Origin: Vibrio sp. DW001
GTDB taxonomy: Bacteria; Pseudomonadota; Gammaproteobacteria; Enterobacterales; Vibrionaceae
Assembly (NCBI RefSeq): GCF_029016285.1
Contig: NZ_CP091976.1
Location: 1,178,001 to 1,242,000 of the forward strand
Direction: 5' to 3'
DNA: 64,000 bases
Below are positions 16,599 through 25,860 of this stretch, one piece after another. The translations under genes were made by a program, and so were the position numbers. Under the pieces are notes generated by a model. The model was given only the letters and a program-made list of their open reading frames with translations, had not been told where the DNA came from and did not search any database. Position 1 is the first letter of the stretch. Every line of letters starts with the position of its first letter.

Positions 16599-17480
16599 AT
16601 GCAAACTCGCTCTGATGATTTAGAAATTCTACTTTCAGTGATAGATAGTGGTGGTTTTTCTGCTGCCGCTGAGGTTTTAGATATTCAGATCGCAAAAGTA
16701 TCAAGATCTGTTAGTAAGCTTGAAAAGCAACTTGGTGTATCGATATTAAATCGAACCACTCGACGCGTAGGCTTGACCGATGAAGGACGTCAATTCGTTG
16801 AAGCTATTCGAGTGGGGTTATCACACATTCAGCAAGCGGAAGAAGACCTTGTTTCACGAGGCGAGTTACCACAAGGTTGTTTACGAGTAGACGCTGCCAG
16901 TCCGTTTGTTTTTCATCAATTAGTGCCTTTGATCAAACCATTTAATGATGCCTACCCCGACATAAAACTGGCGCTCACTTCTAACGAAGGTTTTGTCGAT
17001 TTACTCGAAAAGAAAACCGATGTCGCGATTCGGATTGGTAAGTTGAGCGATTCTACTCTTCATGCACGATCACTGGGAACAAGTTCGCTATTTATCGTCG
17101 CTTCTCCGGAGTATTTATCCCGTCGAGGATTTCCTCAGCATGCGAATGATCTTTGTAACCACAATATTATTGGATTTTCGGGACCAAAAGTATTGAATAA
17201 GTGGCCTGTTAAAGGCTGTGAGTCCTTAGAGCAAGTATTTACTTCCAGTAATGGGGAAACGGTTAGGCAACTTTCTTTAGCTGGAAATGGAATCGCATGT
17301 TTGTCCGGTTTTATGGTTAAAAAAGATATTGAGGAAGGGAGGTTGGTGTCATTATTAGAGCCTGAAAAACAGTCAAATGCGGATAGAGAGCAGATTAGCG
17401 CGGTGTATTATAAATCATCATCAGTAGCAAAACGTATATCGGCATTTATTGACTTTATTCAACCTAAATTATCATTGTGA
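16599..17480 (+). CDS. LysR-family regulator, divergent to the MFS gene
   Basis: This 293-residue regulator has an N-terminal winged helix-turn-helix (LLSVIDSGGFSAAAEVLDIQ, VSRSVSKLEKQLGVSILNRT) and a periplasmic-binding-protein-like effector domain from about residue 90. It belongs to the AaeR/DsdC-like large subgroup often paired with transporters or oxidoreductases. It probably controls the divergent MFS gene and possibly the alkene reductase now truncated just downstream. The effector cannot be predicted. Confidence 0.85.
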   Translation: MQTRSDDLEILLSVIDSGGFSAAAEVLDIQIAKVSRSVSKLEKQLGVSILNRTTRRVGLTDEGRQFVEAIRVGLSHIQQAEEDLVSRGELPQGCLRVDAASPFVFHQLVPLIKPFNDAYPDIKLALTSNEGFVDLLEKKTDVAIRIGKLSDSTLHARSLGTSSLFIVASPEYLSRRGFPQHANDLCNHNIIGFSGPKVLNKWPVKGCESLEQVFTSSNGETVRQLSLAGNGIACLSGFMVKKDIEEGRLVSLLEPEKQSNADREQISAVYYKSSSVAKRISAFIDFIQPKLSL

Positions 17481-17604
17481 CAAGGCGTCAATCGTCATAT
17501 CTTATTATTTTTAACATAGAGAACAAAAGCTATTGGTATTAATCGCTGTAAATGTGAATGACTATACTTGTTAATATGCCTCTAGTTTAATTCGAGGGCA
17601 TACT

Positions 17605-17745
17605 ATGACTACTTTACTCTTTCAACCCATCAGATTAGGCAATATCTCACTATACAACCATATTTTGATGACGCCAATGACCCGTTCACGAACCAATAAA
17701 TCTAGTGATTCTGCCAACGAATTAATAGCGACGATCTATACGTAA
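17605..17745 (+). pseudogene. Alkene reductase (old yellow enzyme, NemA-like), N-terminal fragment
   Basis: The ATG at 17605 opens MTTLLFQPIRLGNISLYNHI, then LMTPMTRSRTNKSSDS, the N-terminus of an FMN-dependent N-ethylmaleimide reductase. A TAA replaces the CAA expected in the ...YTQRG-like stretch at 17743. About ten bases later the sequence turns into IS6 transposase, so over 300 residues of the enzyme are lost. LysR genes beside nemA-like genes are common, so the intact locus was probably regulator plus reductase. Confidence 0.75.
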
Positions 17746-17756
17746 CGAGGTGCTTA

Positions 17757-18010
17757 TCGATATTATTGCTCAGAAAAGAAGATATGCAAACGCTGACTAA
17801 CGAGTAATCAAGGAGTTAAACCTTGGAGAATCGTGATAGACAAACTCCGCAGTTATGATGTTGCTCACAGAGCGTTTGTTCCGGAATTAATCCACGATAA
17901 CAATAAGAATCACAACAATCGATGCGAAAGTTCCCATGAGTCAACAGGGTGAGAAAACACCGAATACGAAAATTCAAAAGTAGCTCATACACAGTACCAA
18001 AATGAGGCCT
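17757..18010 (+). mobile_element. Decayed IS6-family element, copy 4 (C-terminal part)
   Basis: It matches the middle and C-terminal transposase region of copy 1 with frameshifts: the QKRR region, ...SNQGVKPWRIVIDKLRSYDV, AHRAFVPELIHDNNKN and an end near IRKFKS. It directly abuts the truncated alkene reductase, so insertion or IS-mediated deletion destroyed that gene. The 200 bases after it, up to the GntR gene, contain no recognised feature. Confidence 0.7.
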
Positions 18011-18218
18011 ACCTTGGTTCCCTGATTTAGGAGACATAGCCATTAAAGTATCCAGTTCAATTGGGTTAGAGTCTATTTTAAGAGGTGTTTACGAGAAAAA
18101 ATCATATGATTATATGAGGTTATAATTTATACTTAGCTTGGAAATAATATATTTTTTAAAAAATACACAGGTGGACGTTTGTGTTAAATAAATTTTAGAA
18201 GACTAGGTTTATACATTT

Positions 18219-18872
18219 ATGAAGTTATCTGACAAAGCATATGTAAAACTGAAAGGTATGATTTTAAATAATCAGTTTCATGTAAATCAACGTCTATTGG
18301 TTGATGAAGTAGTTGATATTTGTGGCTATAGTAGAACTCCTGTTCGAGAGGCTCTACTTAAATTACAAGTTGATGGTTTAATCGAATTGTACCCACGACA
18401 TGGATTAAGAATTAGTCCATTATCTAAAAAAGATATTTTAGAGCTATATGAGATACTTGGATACTTAGAGGTTACTGCGATAGATTTATGTATTTCTCGC
18501 AAATTATCTGAAGAGCAGATTGCTGTCCTAAGGAACTTCACCCTAGATATGGAATCGGCACTCCATGATGATGACATTGATTTGTGGGCTGAATACGATC
18601 GAAAATTCCATGAGACCATGTTTCATTATACAGAAAATTCACGTCTCATTGATACTGCACTTAAATATACAGAGCAAGGCAAAAGAGCCAAAGATATTGT
18701 ATTAAAGGTGCGCCCTAAACCGTGGGACTCAATTTCTGAGCATAATTTAATTATTGATGCTATTGAGGCGGGTGACATTATTATTGCCAGAACTATGCAT
18801 TTGAATCACTGGAAAGAAGTTTCGAAACAGTTCGTTGGTTTTTTAGAGAATTATAACTTCCTGGAAAATTAA
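18219..18872 (+). CDS. GntR-family regulator (FadR/FCD subfamily)
   Basis: This 217-residue regulator has an N-terminal winged helix (MILNNQFHVNQRLLVDEV, GYSRTPVREALLKLQVDGLI) and an all-helical FCD ligand domain. Histidines for metal or effector binding are present (KFHETMFHYTENSRL, SEHNLIIDAIEAGD). FCD members usually sense organic or sugar acids and control adjacent catabolic operons. It converges on the minus-strand sugar operon, 200 bp away, and is the obvious candidate regulator of the divergent island. It ends in a strong terminator. Confidence 0.85.
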   Translation: MKLSDKAYVKLKGMILNNQFHVNQRLLVDEVVDICGYSRTPVREALLKLQVDGLIELYPRHGLRISPLSKKDILELYEILGYLEVTAIDLCISRKLSEEQIAVLRNFTLDMESALHDDDIDLWAEYDRKFHETMFHYTENSRLIDTALKYTEQGKRAKDIVLKVRPKPWDSISEHNLIIDAIEAGDIIIARTMHLNHWKEVSKQFVGFLENYNFLEN

Positions 18873-18901
18873 TGAATAGCAGGCTTGTATAGAAGTAACA
18901 A

Positions 18902-18934
18902 AGTAGTCTATTTCAAAATAGACTACTATTTTTT
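18902..18934 (+). terminator. Rho-independent terminator of the GntR gene
   Basis: The stem AGTAGTCTATTT (18902-18913) pairs with AAATAGACTACT (18916-18927), followed by A and a run of six T. It is also a plausible bidirectional stop for the opposing operon. Confidence 0.8.
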
Positions 18935-19074
18935 AGTCGATATGCCTACCTATCAATTCTGTTCATAATGTTAATTCTTTTACTATTGTTTATCTCTAAT
19001 GTGGGTGAAAATTTCTAGTTGTATCAACATCAGAGAGGTGTATTTCAGCAACGGGGGATATTATTATTTATTGT

Positions 19075-20127
19075 CTAATAAGTATCATTGGCGTGATAGC
19101 CAAAGTCATACTTAATAGTGTGATTATAAGTTTGTTCTGCTTGAAATATACTTGATGGAAATTGAGGTGTATTAATACTATTAACATAACCTTTTGGTTC
19201 TAGACATAAACCTGCATAGCGCGCGTAATTTAACCCGTTTTTACCTTTTACACCATCAAGGTTATGACCATTGTAGAAATGTAAAATTTTTTCATTGGAA
19301 TAAATGGTTAGCATGCGGTTATTAGCTTGAACTTGTGCCATTTTTATCAGCTCTCTATTTGGATTGTTAAACACATAAGAGTGATTTATTTCTGACTGTA
19401 GCTGCTCAATACTTTTAGTGAGAGAGGTAGGGGTTGAAAAGTCATATTCTGTCATACTGATATCGACAATCTTCCCACTAGGGATACGATCTTCTTTTTG
19501 CTCAAGAATGTGTGATGAAAAAACTTGAACATGATGATCTGCAATGGTTTCATTTTTGTAACCAAATAAGTTGAAATAACTGTGCCCAGTAAAACTTAAA
19601 GGTGTTGCCGTGTCTGGTACCGCAGAGAATGTTAGAGTAAGTTGATTATCATTATTTAAACAATAGCGTACATCAACGAGAACATTACCTTTAAAGCCTT
19701 GTTCGCCATCACTATCGATTAATTGTAAATTGAGGCTAACAGTCTCTTTTGTTATATCGGTAGAGAGTACTGACCAGACTCGGCGATTATAACCAAGGTA
19801 ACCTCCGTGTACACAATGCCGCCCATCATAAGCATTCCCAAATACGTGTTGGACTGTATCATTAATAGTATAACTGGCGCCTTCAATACGGTTGGCAACA
19901 CGGCCAATTAATGCACCGATATAATGTGGGTTATCAATATAATTCTTGAAGTTATCAAATCCAGCAACAACATCTATTGCCTCACCTTTTACGTCTGGTA
20001 CGTATAACGAGGTTATGATTCCTCCTAGTTGGCTAATGCTCACTTGCATACCATTATCATTTTCGAGAGTAAATAGAGAGACATCTTGGTTAAAGAATAC
20101 TCCGTGTTTGGAGGAATTGATTTGCAT
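19075..20127 (-). CDS. Aldose 1-epimerase (galactose mutarotase family)
   Basis: This 350-residue protein of the GalM fold interconverts alpha and beta anomers of an aldose. Landmarks are a FGNAYDGRHCVHGG stretch with the first active-site histidine, LSFTGHSYFNLFG with the second, and the catalytic glutamate in GLCLEPKGYVNS. It is the last gene of the minus-strand operon that begins with split transketolase. An aldose epimerase implies that a cyclising aldose enters this pathway at some point, which is relevant to the substrate question. The sugar specificity is not visible. Confidence 0.85.
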   Translation of the reverse strand: MQINSSKHGVFFNQDVSLFTLENDNGMQVSISQLGGIITSLYVPDVKGEAIDVVAGFDNFKNYIDNPHYIGALIGRVANRIEGASYTINDTVQHVFGNAYDGRHCVHGGYLGYNRRVWSVLSTDITKETVSLNLQLIDSDGEQGFKGNVLVDVRYCLNNDNQLTLTFSAVPDTATPLSFTGHSYFNLFGYKNETIADHHVQVFSSHILEQKEDRIPSGKIVDISMTEYDFSTPTSLTKSIEQLQSEINHSYVFNNPNRELIKMAQVQANNRMLTIYSNEKILHFYNGHNLDGVKGKNGLNYARYAGLCLEPKGYVNSINTPQFPSSIFQAEQTYNHTIKYDFGYHANDTY

Positions 20128-20191
20128 GAAAATGACCCTTATTAAACTGTAAACTGACTCAACAATAAAGTGCCGAGCCGGTTTGCTTTAC

Positions 20192-21157
20192 TTAGTTCAC
20201 AACGTTTTGTGGATTACCATCAAGATGACAACTAATGTTTCTTGCGACGGTGTGCATGATACGAACACGTGCATCTAAAGTAGCCCAAGCAACATGCGGG
20301 GTGATAACACAGTTATTTGCTGTTAACAAAGGATTGTCAGTTGTGGGAGGTTCTTGGTGTAATGTATCTAATCCGGCTCCTGATATGACTCCGTCATTGA
20401 GTGCATTTGCTAAATCTTGCTCTACAACTAACTGACCACGTGATGTATTAATTAAAAAAGCACTTTGCTTCATTTTTGTAAGGCGGTCTTCATTAATCAT
20501 ATTCTCGGTATCAGGAAAGACAGGACAATGCAGTGAAACAAAATCTGAACGTGCAAGTAAATTATCGAGTTCAACAAATTCATGTGAATAACTTGGTCTG
20601 TTACTTGTTATTTTGTCATAAGCAATTACATTCATATTGAAAGCATTTGCAATTTCACCTACACGTTGACCAATATGGCCAAACCCTACAATACCAATAG
20701 TTTTTCCAGCCAGTTCAATTTGTGGTGAAAGCCAATAAGTCCAGTCCTGGTTATTGCACCAACCTAGGTTTTCACGCACATCAATACTATTTTTTTCAAT
20801 AGCACGAGCCAGGCTAAAAATCATCGCGAATGTCATTTCTGCTACAGTGTCGGTACCATAAATCGGCACGTTCATGACGGTAATACTTTTACTGCGAGCA
20901 TATTCTATGTCAATGACATTGTAACCCGTAGCGAGTACCACGATACACTCTAAAGACGCACATGCGTCGATCACTTCACGAGAGATCGGTGTTTTATTCG
21001 TGAGTAGAACATGTGCATCTTTTGCTCGATTGATCACTTCTGCACGTCCATTTGTGGAGCGATCGTAGCAAGTGAAATTACCCTGTTCCGCAACCTCATC
21101 CCAGACGATATCACCAGGATTGAGTGTGTAGCCATCAAGGCAGACAATATTTTTCAT
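20192..21157 (-). CDS. D-2-hydroxyacid dehydrogenase
   Basis: This 321-residue NAD-dependent D-isomer 2-hydroxyacid dehydrogenase resembles HprA and glycerate or lactate dehydrogenases. The NAD motif is GIVGFGHIGQRVG. The catalytic arginine is in NTSRGQLV, the glutamate in HQEPPTTDNPLL and the histidine in ITPHVAWATLDAR. It follows the TTT permease by 9 bp. In the island it could reduce hydroxypyruvate or a related 2-keto acid, or oxidise a sugar acid. This could be a side-product route rather than the main path. Confidence 0.85.
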   Translation of the reverse strand: MKNIVCLDGYTLNPGDIVWDEVAEQGNFTCYDRSTNGRAEVINRAKDAHVLLTNKTPISREVIDACASLECIVVLATGYNVIDIEYARSKSITVMNVPIYGTDTVAEMTFAMIFSLARAIEKNSIDVRENLGWCNNQDWTYWLSPQIELAGKTIGIVGFGHIGQRVGEIANAFNMNVIAYDKITSNRPSYSHEFVELDNLLARSDFVSLHCPVFPDTENMINEDRLTKMKQSAFLINTSRGQLVVEQDLANALNDGVISGAGLDTLHQEPPTTDNPLLTANNCVITPHVAWATLDARVRIMHTVARNISCHLDGNPQNVVN

Positions 21158-21166
21158 AAATGTTCC

Positions 21167-22693
21167 TTAAGTTGAAGGTGAGAGTCGGGTTTTAATCGAT
21201 GTAAATATATTTCTAATTACTCGGTTAAATGCCGGAACTTGGCTAAAGATAATAAGAGCAATGATGATGACCAAAACTAATGATATTGGGCGTTCAACCA
21301 TTGGCCATAAGCTCCCACCAGTAGTTTTTAAACCAGTACGCAATGCAGTGTCAGCCATAGGACCTAAGATTACCCCAATAACTAACGGTGCAATTGGGAC
21401 TCTGAGTTTCATAAAGAAGTAAGAAAGAATGCCGATGATACCCATTAGGTATAAATTAAATACTCGCATACCCAGTGCAAACGAACCAATTACACACAAT
21501 ACAGCGATAAGCGGCATAAATAATGTTTGTGGGATCTTAAGAATATGAACGACTTGCTTTGACAAGATCATCCCACAAACCCACATTGCAATTGCCGCTG
21601 CAAATAGAATCGCAGTGACTTCTGGAATAAAGTCTGGGTTTGTTTTAAGCAACATTGGTCCAGGTGCGATATTATGTAACATTAATGCACCAAGTAGCAT
21701 AACGGCTGGTGGAGAGCCCGGAATACCAAGACTTAACAAAGGAATCATTGCACCACCCACACATGCTTGGTTGGCGGTACAAGTTGATATAACGCCTTCG
21801 GGAGCGCCTTTACCAAAAGTTTCAGGTACTTTACTCGCTTTCTTAGATACGCCGTAAGCAACCCATGATGCAATATCTTCACCAATACCAGGAACGGCAC
21901 CTATGCCAACGCCTGTAAGTGCTGAAGTAACAATATTACGAGTATTTTTTACCATGGTAGAAAGGTCAGGCAATAACCGGCCAAATTCTTTCATGTTGCC
22001 CATTTTTAATTTGGACTCTAGTACCGACATGATTTGTGGCAAACCAAATGCACCGATTAATACTGGAACGACATCAATACCGTTGTCTAGTTCGTGTAAA
22101 CCAAAGGTAAAGCGTGGATACATTTGCATTTGGTCTTGACCAATAGTTGAAAGCCAAATACCGAATAGCCCAGCGATCCAACCTTTAATAGCCAAGTCTG
22201 GCGACGTTAAGCTACCACTTATCAAAATACCAAAGAGTGCTAATAAGAAATATTCATATGAAGTAAATTGTAATGCTGCTTGTGCAATCCAAGGAGAAAG
22301 TAATGCAACAAAAATCATACCAATAAATGAGCCGATAAGTGATGATGTCGTTGCCAATCCAAATGCGCGTCCTGCTTGGCCTTTTTGCGCCATCGGGTAT
22401 CCATCCATCGCAGTGGCTGCTGAAGCCGCTGTACCTGGTATGTTCAATAGAATTGACGTATACATACCGCCATATACTCCACCCACATAAATAGAAAGAA
22501 GAGCCAGCAACGCCACTTGGGGATCAAGTCCATAAGTTAACGTTGTTAATAACGCGACCCCGAGTGTAGCGGTCAGACCAGGCATCGCTCCGAATATAAT
22601 CCCCAAAAAAGTACTGCCCAATAATACCAAGACCAAGGTTGGTGATGAAAATATGTTCCCAATCATGTTAGCAAAGGTTAAAAGAGTGTCCAT
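21167..22693 (-). CDS. TTT transporter large permease, TctA-like
   Basis: This 508-residue large membrane component of a tripartite tricarboxylate transporter has about twelve helices. The paired family motifs are visible (FGAMPGLTATLGVALL near the N-terminus, VPGIGEDIASW in the middle, GIPGSPPAVML). TTT systems take carboxylates or amino acid-like substrates from a periplasmic binding protein, driven by ion gradients. This set lies in a sugar phosphate operon, so it may carry a sugar acid or, unusually, a neutral sugar. It lies 14 bp after tctB and 9 bp before the dehydrogenase. Confidence 0.9.
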   Translation of the reverse strand: MDTLLTFANMIGNIFSSPTLVLVLLGSTFLGIIFGAMPGLTATLGVALLTTLTYGLDPQVALLALLSIYVGGVYGGMYTSILLNIPGTAASAATAMDGYPMAQKGQAGRAFGLATTSSLIGSFIGMIFVALLSPWIAQAALQFTSYEYFLLALFGILISGSLTSPDLAIKGWIAGLFGIWLSTIGQDQMQMYPRFTFGLHELDNGIDVVPVLIGAFGLPQIMSVLESKLKMGNMKEFGRLLPDLSTMVKNTRNIVTSALTGVGIGAVPGIGEDIASWVAYGVSKKASKVPETFGKGAPEGVISTCTANQACVGGAMIPLLSLGIPGSPPAVMLLGALMLHNIAPGPMLLKTNPDFIPEVTAILFAAAIAMWVCGMILSKQVVHILKIPQTLFMPLIAVLCVIGSFALGMRVFNLYLMGIIGILSYFFMKLRVPIAPLVIGVILGPMADTALRTGLKTTGGSLWPMVERPISLVLVIIIALIIFSQVPAFNRVIRNIFTSIKTRLSPST

Positions 22694-22707
22694 TGTATTC
22701 GTCCTTA

Positions 22708-23565
22708 TTAGAATGCATCATCCAATAATTGTTGATTTTCATTCGACAGATTAACTTCTTTTGTCGCAGTATTATCAGCAAGATAGGTAAAGTAGGTGGT
22801 ATTAAGTACTTGCTCTATGACAAGGCCTTCTTTCGGTAATGGGACTAATAAAAAGTAACGAAAGATAGGGCAAAGTATTAATGGAAATATCGTTGCAATT
22901 AAAATGACTCGGCGAACTTTAGGTCTATATTCGGACGGTTCCTGTTTCGCAAAACGATGCATAGTGTAAATAAGGCATACCGAAAGAATAAGCATAATGA
23001 TATCGGTGTTGAACTCGTATGACGCATTAATTGCAGCATCCATACCGCTTAAAAAAATAATTGCAGATAGTGCCATAAAGCCGTAATAAACTTTTAATAG
23101 CATCTTTGTTAACGGTGGCTTATCAAAGTAGTACAGGGCGATGTAGAACAGCAAAAAGGCCATTGAGCCTAAGAAAAAGTCATACCACGTGATTAAAATA
23201 TAGATATAACTTAACAACCCACCGCCAGAAATAAAGAAAGCAGTAGGATTAAAAAATTTCAATTGTTTTAAAAATAGTGAATAACCGCCTTCTTTTTTAT
23301 TTGATAAAAAAATAGAAATACCAGCCATTAGTAACGCAAATCCGATAAACAAAGGTAATAATCCAGGAGATTCATACCAAGTGGTTTTTACTCCACCGAC
23401 AGTCCCAGAGAATGGCATTGTGAGTGAATTAACAATGATGAAGGCGGCGAAAATGACAACCACAATAGAAAAGACAAAATCCCATCCATTCTGGTTTGGC
23501 TGTGAACTGTCATTCTCTTGCAGTTCTTCAACAAGTTCATTTTCTTGCTTATTTATTTCAGACAT
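22708..23565 (-). CDS. TTT transporter small permease, TctB-like, enlarged
   Basis: This TctB-type subunit is 285 residues instead of the usual 140-180. After a hydrophilic, acidic N-terminal stretch of about 28 residues it has the usual TctB opening helices (FVFSIVVVIFAAFIIVNSL, then GLLPLFIGFALLMAGISIFL) and further helices. The C-terminal 60 residues add another hydrophobic segment and a polar tail. The partner TctA and TctC are of normal size. Compare the 164-residue TctB of the citrate system at 50196. Whether the extra segment is functional cannot be judged. Confidence 0.8.
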   Translation of the reverse strand: MSEINKQENELVEELQENDSSQPNQNGWDFVFSIVVVIFAAFIIVNSLTMPFSGTVGGVKTTWYESPGLLPLFIGFALLMAGISIFLSNKKEGGYSLFLKQLKFFNPTAFFISGGGLLSYIYILITWYDFFLGSMAFLLFYIALYYFDKPPLTKMLLKVYYGFMALSAIIFLSGMDAAINASYEFNTDIIMLILSVCLIYTMHRFAKQEPSEYRPKVRRVILIATIFPLILCPIFRYFLLVPLPKEGLVIEQVLNTTYFTYLADNTATKEVNLSNENQQLLDDAF

Positions 23566-23614
23566 ATCAAGTCCTTGTCTCTACTGAAGAGTTGAAATAG
23601 AGGTAGTATAAAAT

Positions 23615-23652
23615 GACACCTTGGAAAAAGGACTAGCAGTGGCCAAGGTGTC
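23615..23652 (-). terminator. Intercistronic hairpin between tctC-like and tctB-like genes
   Basis: GACACCTTGG at 23615-23624 and CCAAGGTGTC at 23643-23652 form a perfect 10-bp stem with an 18-base loop. It lies in the 109-bp gap after the binding-protein gene. It probably protects or partly terminates the message so that the binding protein is made in excess over the membrane subunits. Confidence 0.6.
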
Positions 23653-23674
23653 GGGCATTAACTACATAAGTAGA

Positions 23675-24691
23675 CTAAGGTTTTGGAATACCAAGAGTTG
23701 CAGGGCTGATTTTTGCAGCTTTAAGATCCCAAAGTGTCCATGAGAAAAGTGATTCTAAACGAGCCATTCGTTCGTTGGCCTTCTTACCGAAGTCGCCTAC
23801 TAACGTATAGTAGTTTTCTGCCGCGTATTTTTTCACTTCATCACTTTCCATTGCACTTACAAATGCACCAGCGATCTTTTTCTTAATATCTTTAGGTGTT
23901 TCTTTTTTTATAGCAAAACCAATAGATTGTGAAATTGGTAAGTAATCACCTAATGCAGGGTATGCTTTGATAGCAGAAGGGATAGATATATCGCCTACTT
24001 GAAAGCTATCATTTGTTAGTGTACCAAGTGCAACAAAATCACCTGATTGAATAAGCTGGTTTTGTTCAGCAACAGATGTAATGACTACATCTACTTCACC
24101 GCTTAATGCTGCATTTTGTGACTTAGATGAGCCAGGATAAGGTATAAAGTTCATCTCACCTTGAATCCCTTTTGCAAATGCCAGGTAGTTAATGTGGTGT
24201 AATGAACCTGATGAACCAGCACCTACACGTACTTTGCCTGGATTTGCTTTAATGTATTTCACTAACTCGGCTAAGTTTTTATATGAAGATCTTTTAGAAA
24301 CAGAGAGTACGTCAGGTGAGCTTGCTACGATAAAGTAGTCAAATACGTCCATTCTGTTTTCCCATCCTCCCATTACTGCTGCAGTAACGTTAGACTCCGA
24401 TAGACCAATGATGGTGTAACCATCAGGTTTACTCTTGTAACCCTCAAGAAGACCAACTGAGCCTGAAACACCACCTGGTTTGTTGAGAACGTTAATGTTC
24501 GTACCTAAATAACCAGACATAGATGCCGTAATAACGCGGTTAATGACGTCGGTACCACCACCGGCAGACCATGTCACGATGTCACTAATATTACGACTCG
24601 GGTAACGCGTATCGGTATCGGCGTAGCTGACACATGACAAAATTGACAAAGCTGCGACAGAAATGCTTGTGAGTAGTTTTTTCTTGTTCAT
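23675..24691 (-). CDS. TTT transporter periplasmic binding protein, TctC-like
   Basis: This 338-residue Bug/TctC-type solute receptor has a signal peptide (MNKKKLLTSISVAALSILSC; the cysteine at 20 could even be a lipidation site, although a standard cleavage at SYA is also plausible). The fold markers follow: VTWSAGGGTDVINRVI near residue 38, NKPGGVSGSVG and KVRVGAGSSGSLHH. In TctC receptors the first glycine-rich loop and the conserved region binding a carboxylate determine specificity; I cannot read the ligand from sequence. It is separated from tctB by a hairpin. Confidence 0.9.
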   Translation of the reverse strand: MNKKKLLTSISVAALSILSCVSYADTDTRYPSRNISDIVTWSAGGGTDVINRVITASMSGYLGTNINVLNKPGGVSGSVGLLEGYKSKPDGYTIIGLSESNVTAAVMGGWENRMDVFDYFIVASSPDVLSVSKRSSYKNLAELVKYIKANPGKVRVGAGSSGSLHHINYLAFAKGIQGEMNFIPYPGSSKSQNAALSGEVDVVITSVAEQNQLIQSGDFVALGTLTNDSFQVGDISIPSAIKAYPALGDYLPISQSIGFAIKKETPKDIKKKIAGAFVSAMESDEVKKYAAENYYTLVGDFGKKANERMARLESLFSWTLWDLKAAKISPATLGIPKP

Positions 24692-24797
24692 GGAGATGTC
24701 CTTTTCTATTTTTTATTAAACTTGAAAATATATATAACTATACAGTTGTAAACATTAACAGGTTGCTAGTGGTTGTTCATTTTAGTAAATGGCTTTA

Positions 24798-25766
24798 TTA
24801 GATCTTTAGAAAGTACGTTTCTAAATCTTGCCAAATATCCATGTACTCTTTTTTCTGTAAGGATTCACCAAACGTGCCCATGCCAATTTGGTCAATCCTT
24901 GCTGAAATTTTGTTTGTAACTCGTACGTTTGTTTCAAACATTTTCACCATGTCCCAACGAGTTGGAGAGGTATCTGAAGTGAGCCAACCTTGATAATTGA
25001 ATTTTTTCAGGTAGTAGATGAATTCAATGTATTGCATTAAGCTACGACTGCCACAAAAATAGTCCCAATCCCATTTGCCATCATTGTCATTGATATGGAT
25101 GTAGTATTTGATTCCTTCAGACTCAAGTAGGGCAAGCTCTTCAGCAGGGTTATTATCACCATATAGAGAGTGGCCATAATCGAGTGTTACACCGATATTT
25201 TCATTACCGATGCTATTGATTAAGCACGTTGTTTTAGATGCATTGTCAAGGTAACAACGTCCGCGTACTTCATTTGGTTTGTATTCGATAAATAGAGGAA
25301 TATTTGGTTTGTAAGCGCCAGCTTCAGCAAATGTATCTTTTAAACGTTTCCATGTGTCGGAGTAGTTTGCTTGGAAAGAAAACTCATAACCATCACTGAG
25401 AGGGCAACATTGAACTTTGTCAGCATTAACTTCTTCTGCAAAATCTTTCGCTTCTTTAATAAATTGTACTGCACGAGCGCGAACTGCTGCATCAGGTGAC
25501 GTAAGTCCACCAGATTTAAAATCTTCTTCAGCTTTCACATTAACGTTGATGGCAGCTACGGTAATATCGTATTTGGCTAGCAATAACTTCAGTTCAATAA
25601 GGTTTTCATAATTTACTTCGTAAGGGTAAACTAGTTCTGCCCCTGTCATACCTTCAATTAAAACAAGCTTTTGAAATTTTTGTTCTAACGACTGTGGCTC
25701 GTTATATTCAGAAAATCTATCTTTAGTTTGACCAAGAAAGGACGTGATCACTGCGTGTTTAAACAT
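24798..25766 (-). CDS. Xylose-isomerase-like TIM barrel (sugar isomerase/epimerase)
   Basis: This 322-residue protein of the AP-endonuclease-2-like TIM family (PF01261) includes hydroxypyruvate isomerases, tagatose epimerases and apiose isomerase. Metal-site residues appear as the glutamate in FIEYKPNEVRGR, the aspartate and histidine in GVTLDYGHSLYGDN, and H-x-N-D in IHINDNDGKWDWD. ATG 25766 is chosen for AAGGAA upstream; an earlier start at 25793 is possible. It sits between split transketolase and the TTT transporter, so it should act on the sugar entering the pathway. A second member of the family is at 31193. Confidence 0.8.
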   Translation of the reverse strand: MFKHAVITSFLGQTKDRFSEYNEPQSLEQKFQKLVLIEGMTGAELVYPYEVNYENLIELKLLLAKYDITVAAINVNVKAEEDFKSGGLTSPDAAVRARAVQFIKEAKDFAEEVNADKVQCCPLSDGYEFSFQANYSDTWKRLKDTFAEAGAYKPNIPLFIEYKPNEVRGRCYLDNASKTTCLINSIGNENIGVTLDYGHSLYGDNNPAEELALLESEGIKYYIHINDNDGKWDWDYFCGSRSLMQYIEFIYYLKKFNYQGWLTSDTSPTRWDMVKMFETNVRVTNKISARIDQIGMGTFGESLQKKEYMDIWQDLETYFLKI

Positions 25767-25860
25767 CTTCTGTTCCTTGTTTTTTATTGGCAAAACTGAT
25801 TGCCGTTATTTAAAAAAATTGGTTATATTCATTGTATGAATGACCTGAGCGGATAGCTGG

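Noticed and set aside
24630..24640. Lipoprotein assignment for the sugar-island TctC receptor
   Set aside because: A cysteine near residue 20 could be a lipobox, but a standard signal peptidase site just after it fits equally well.
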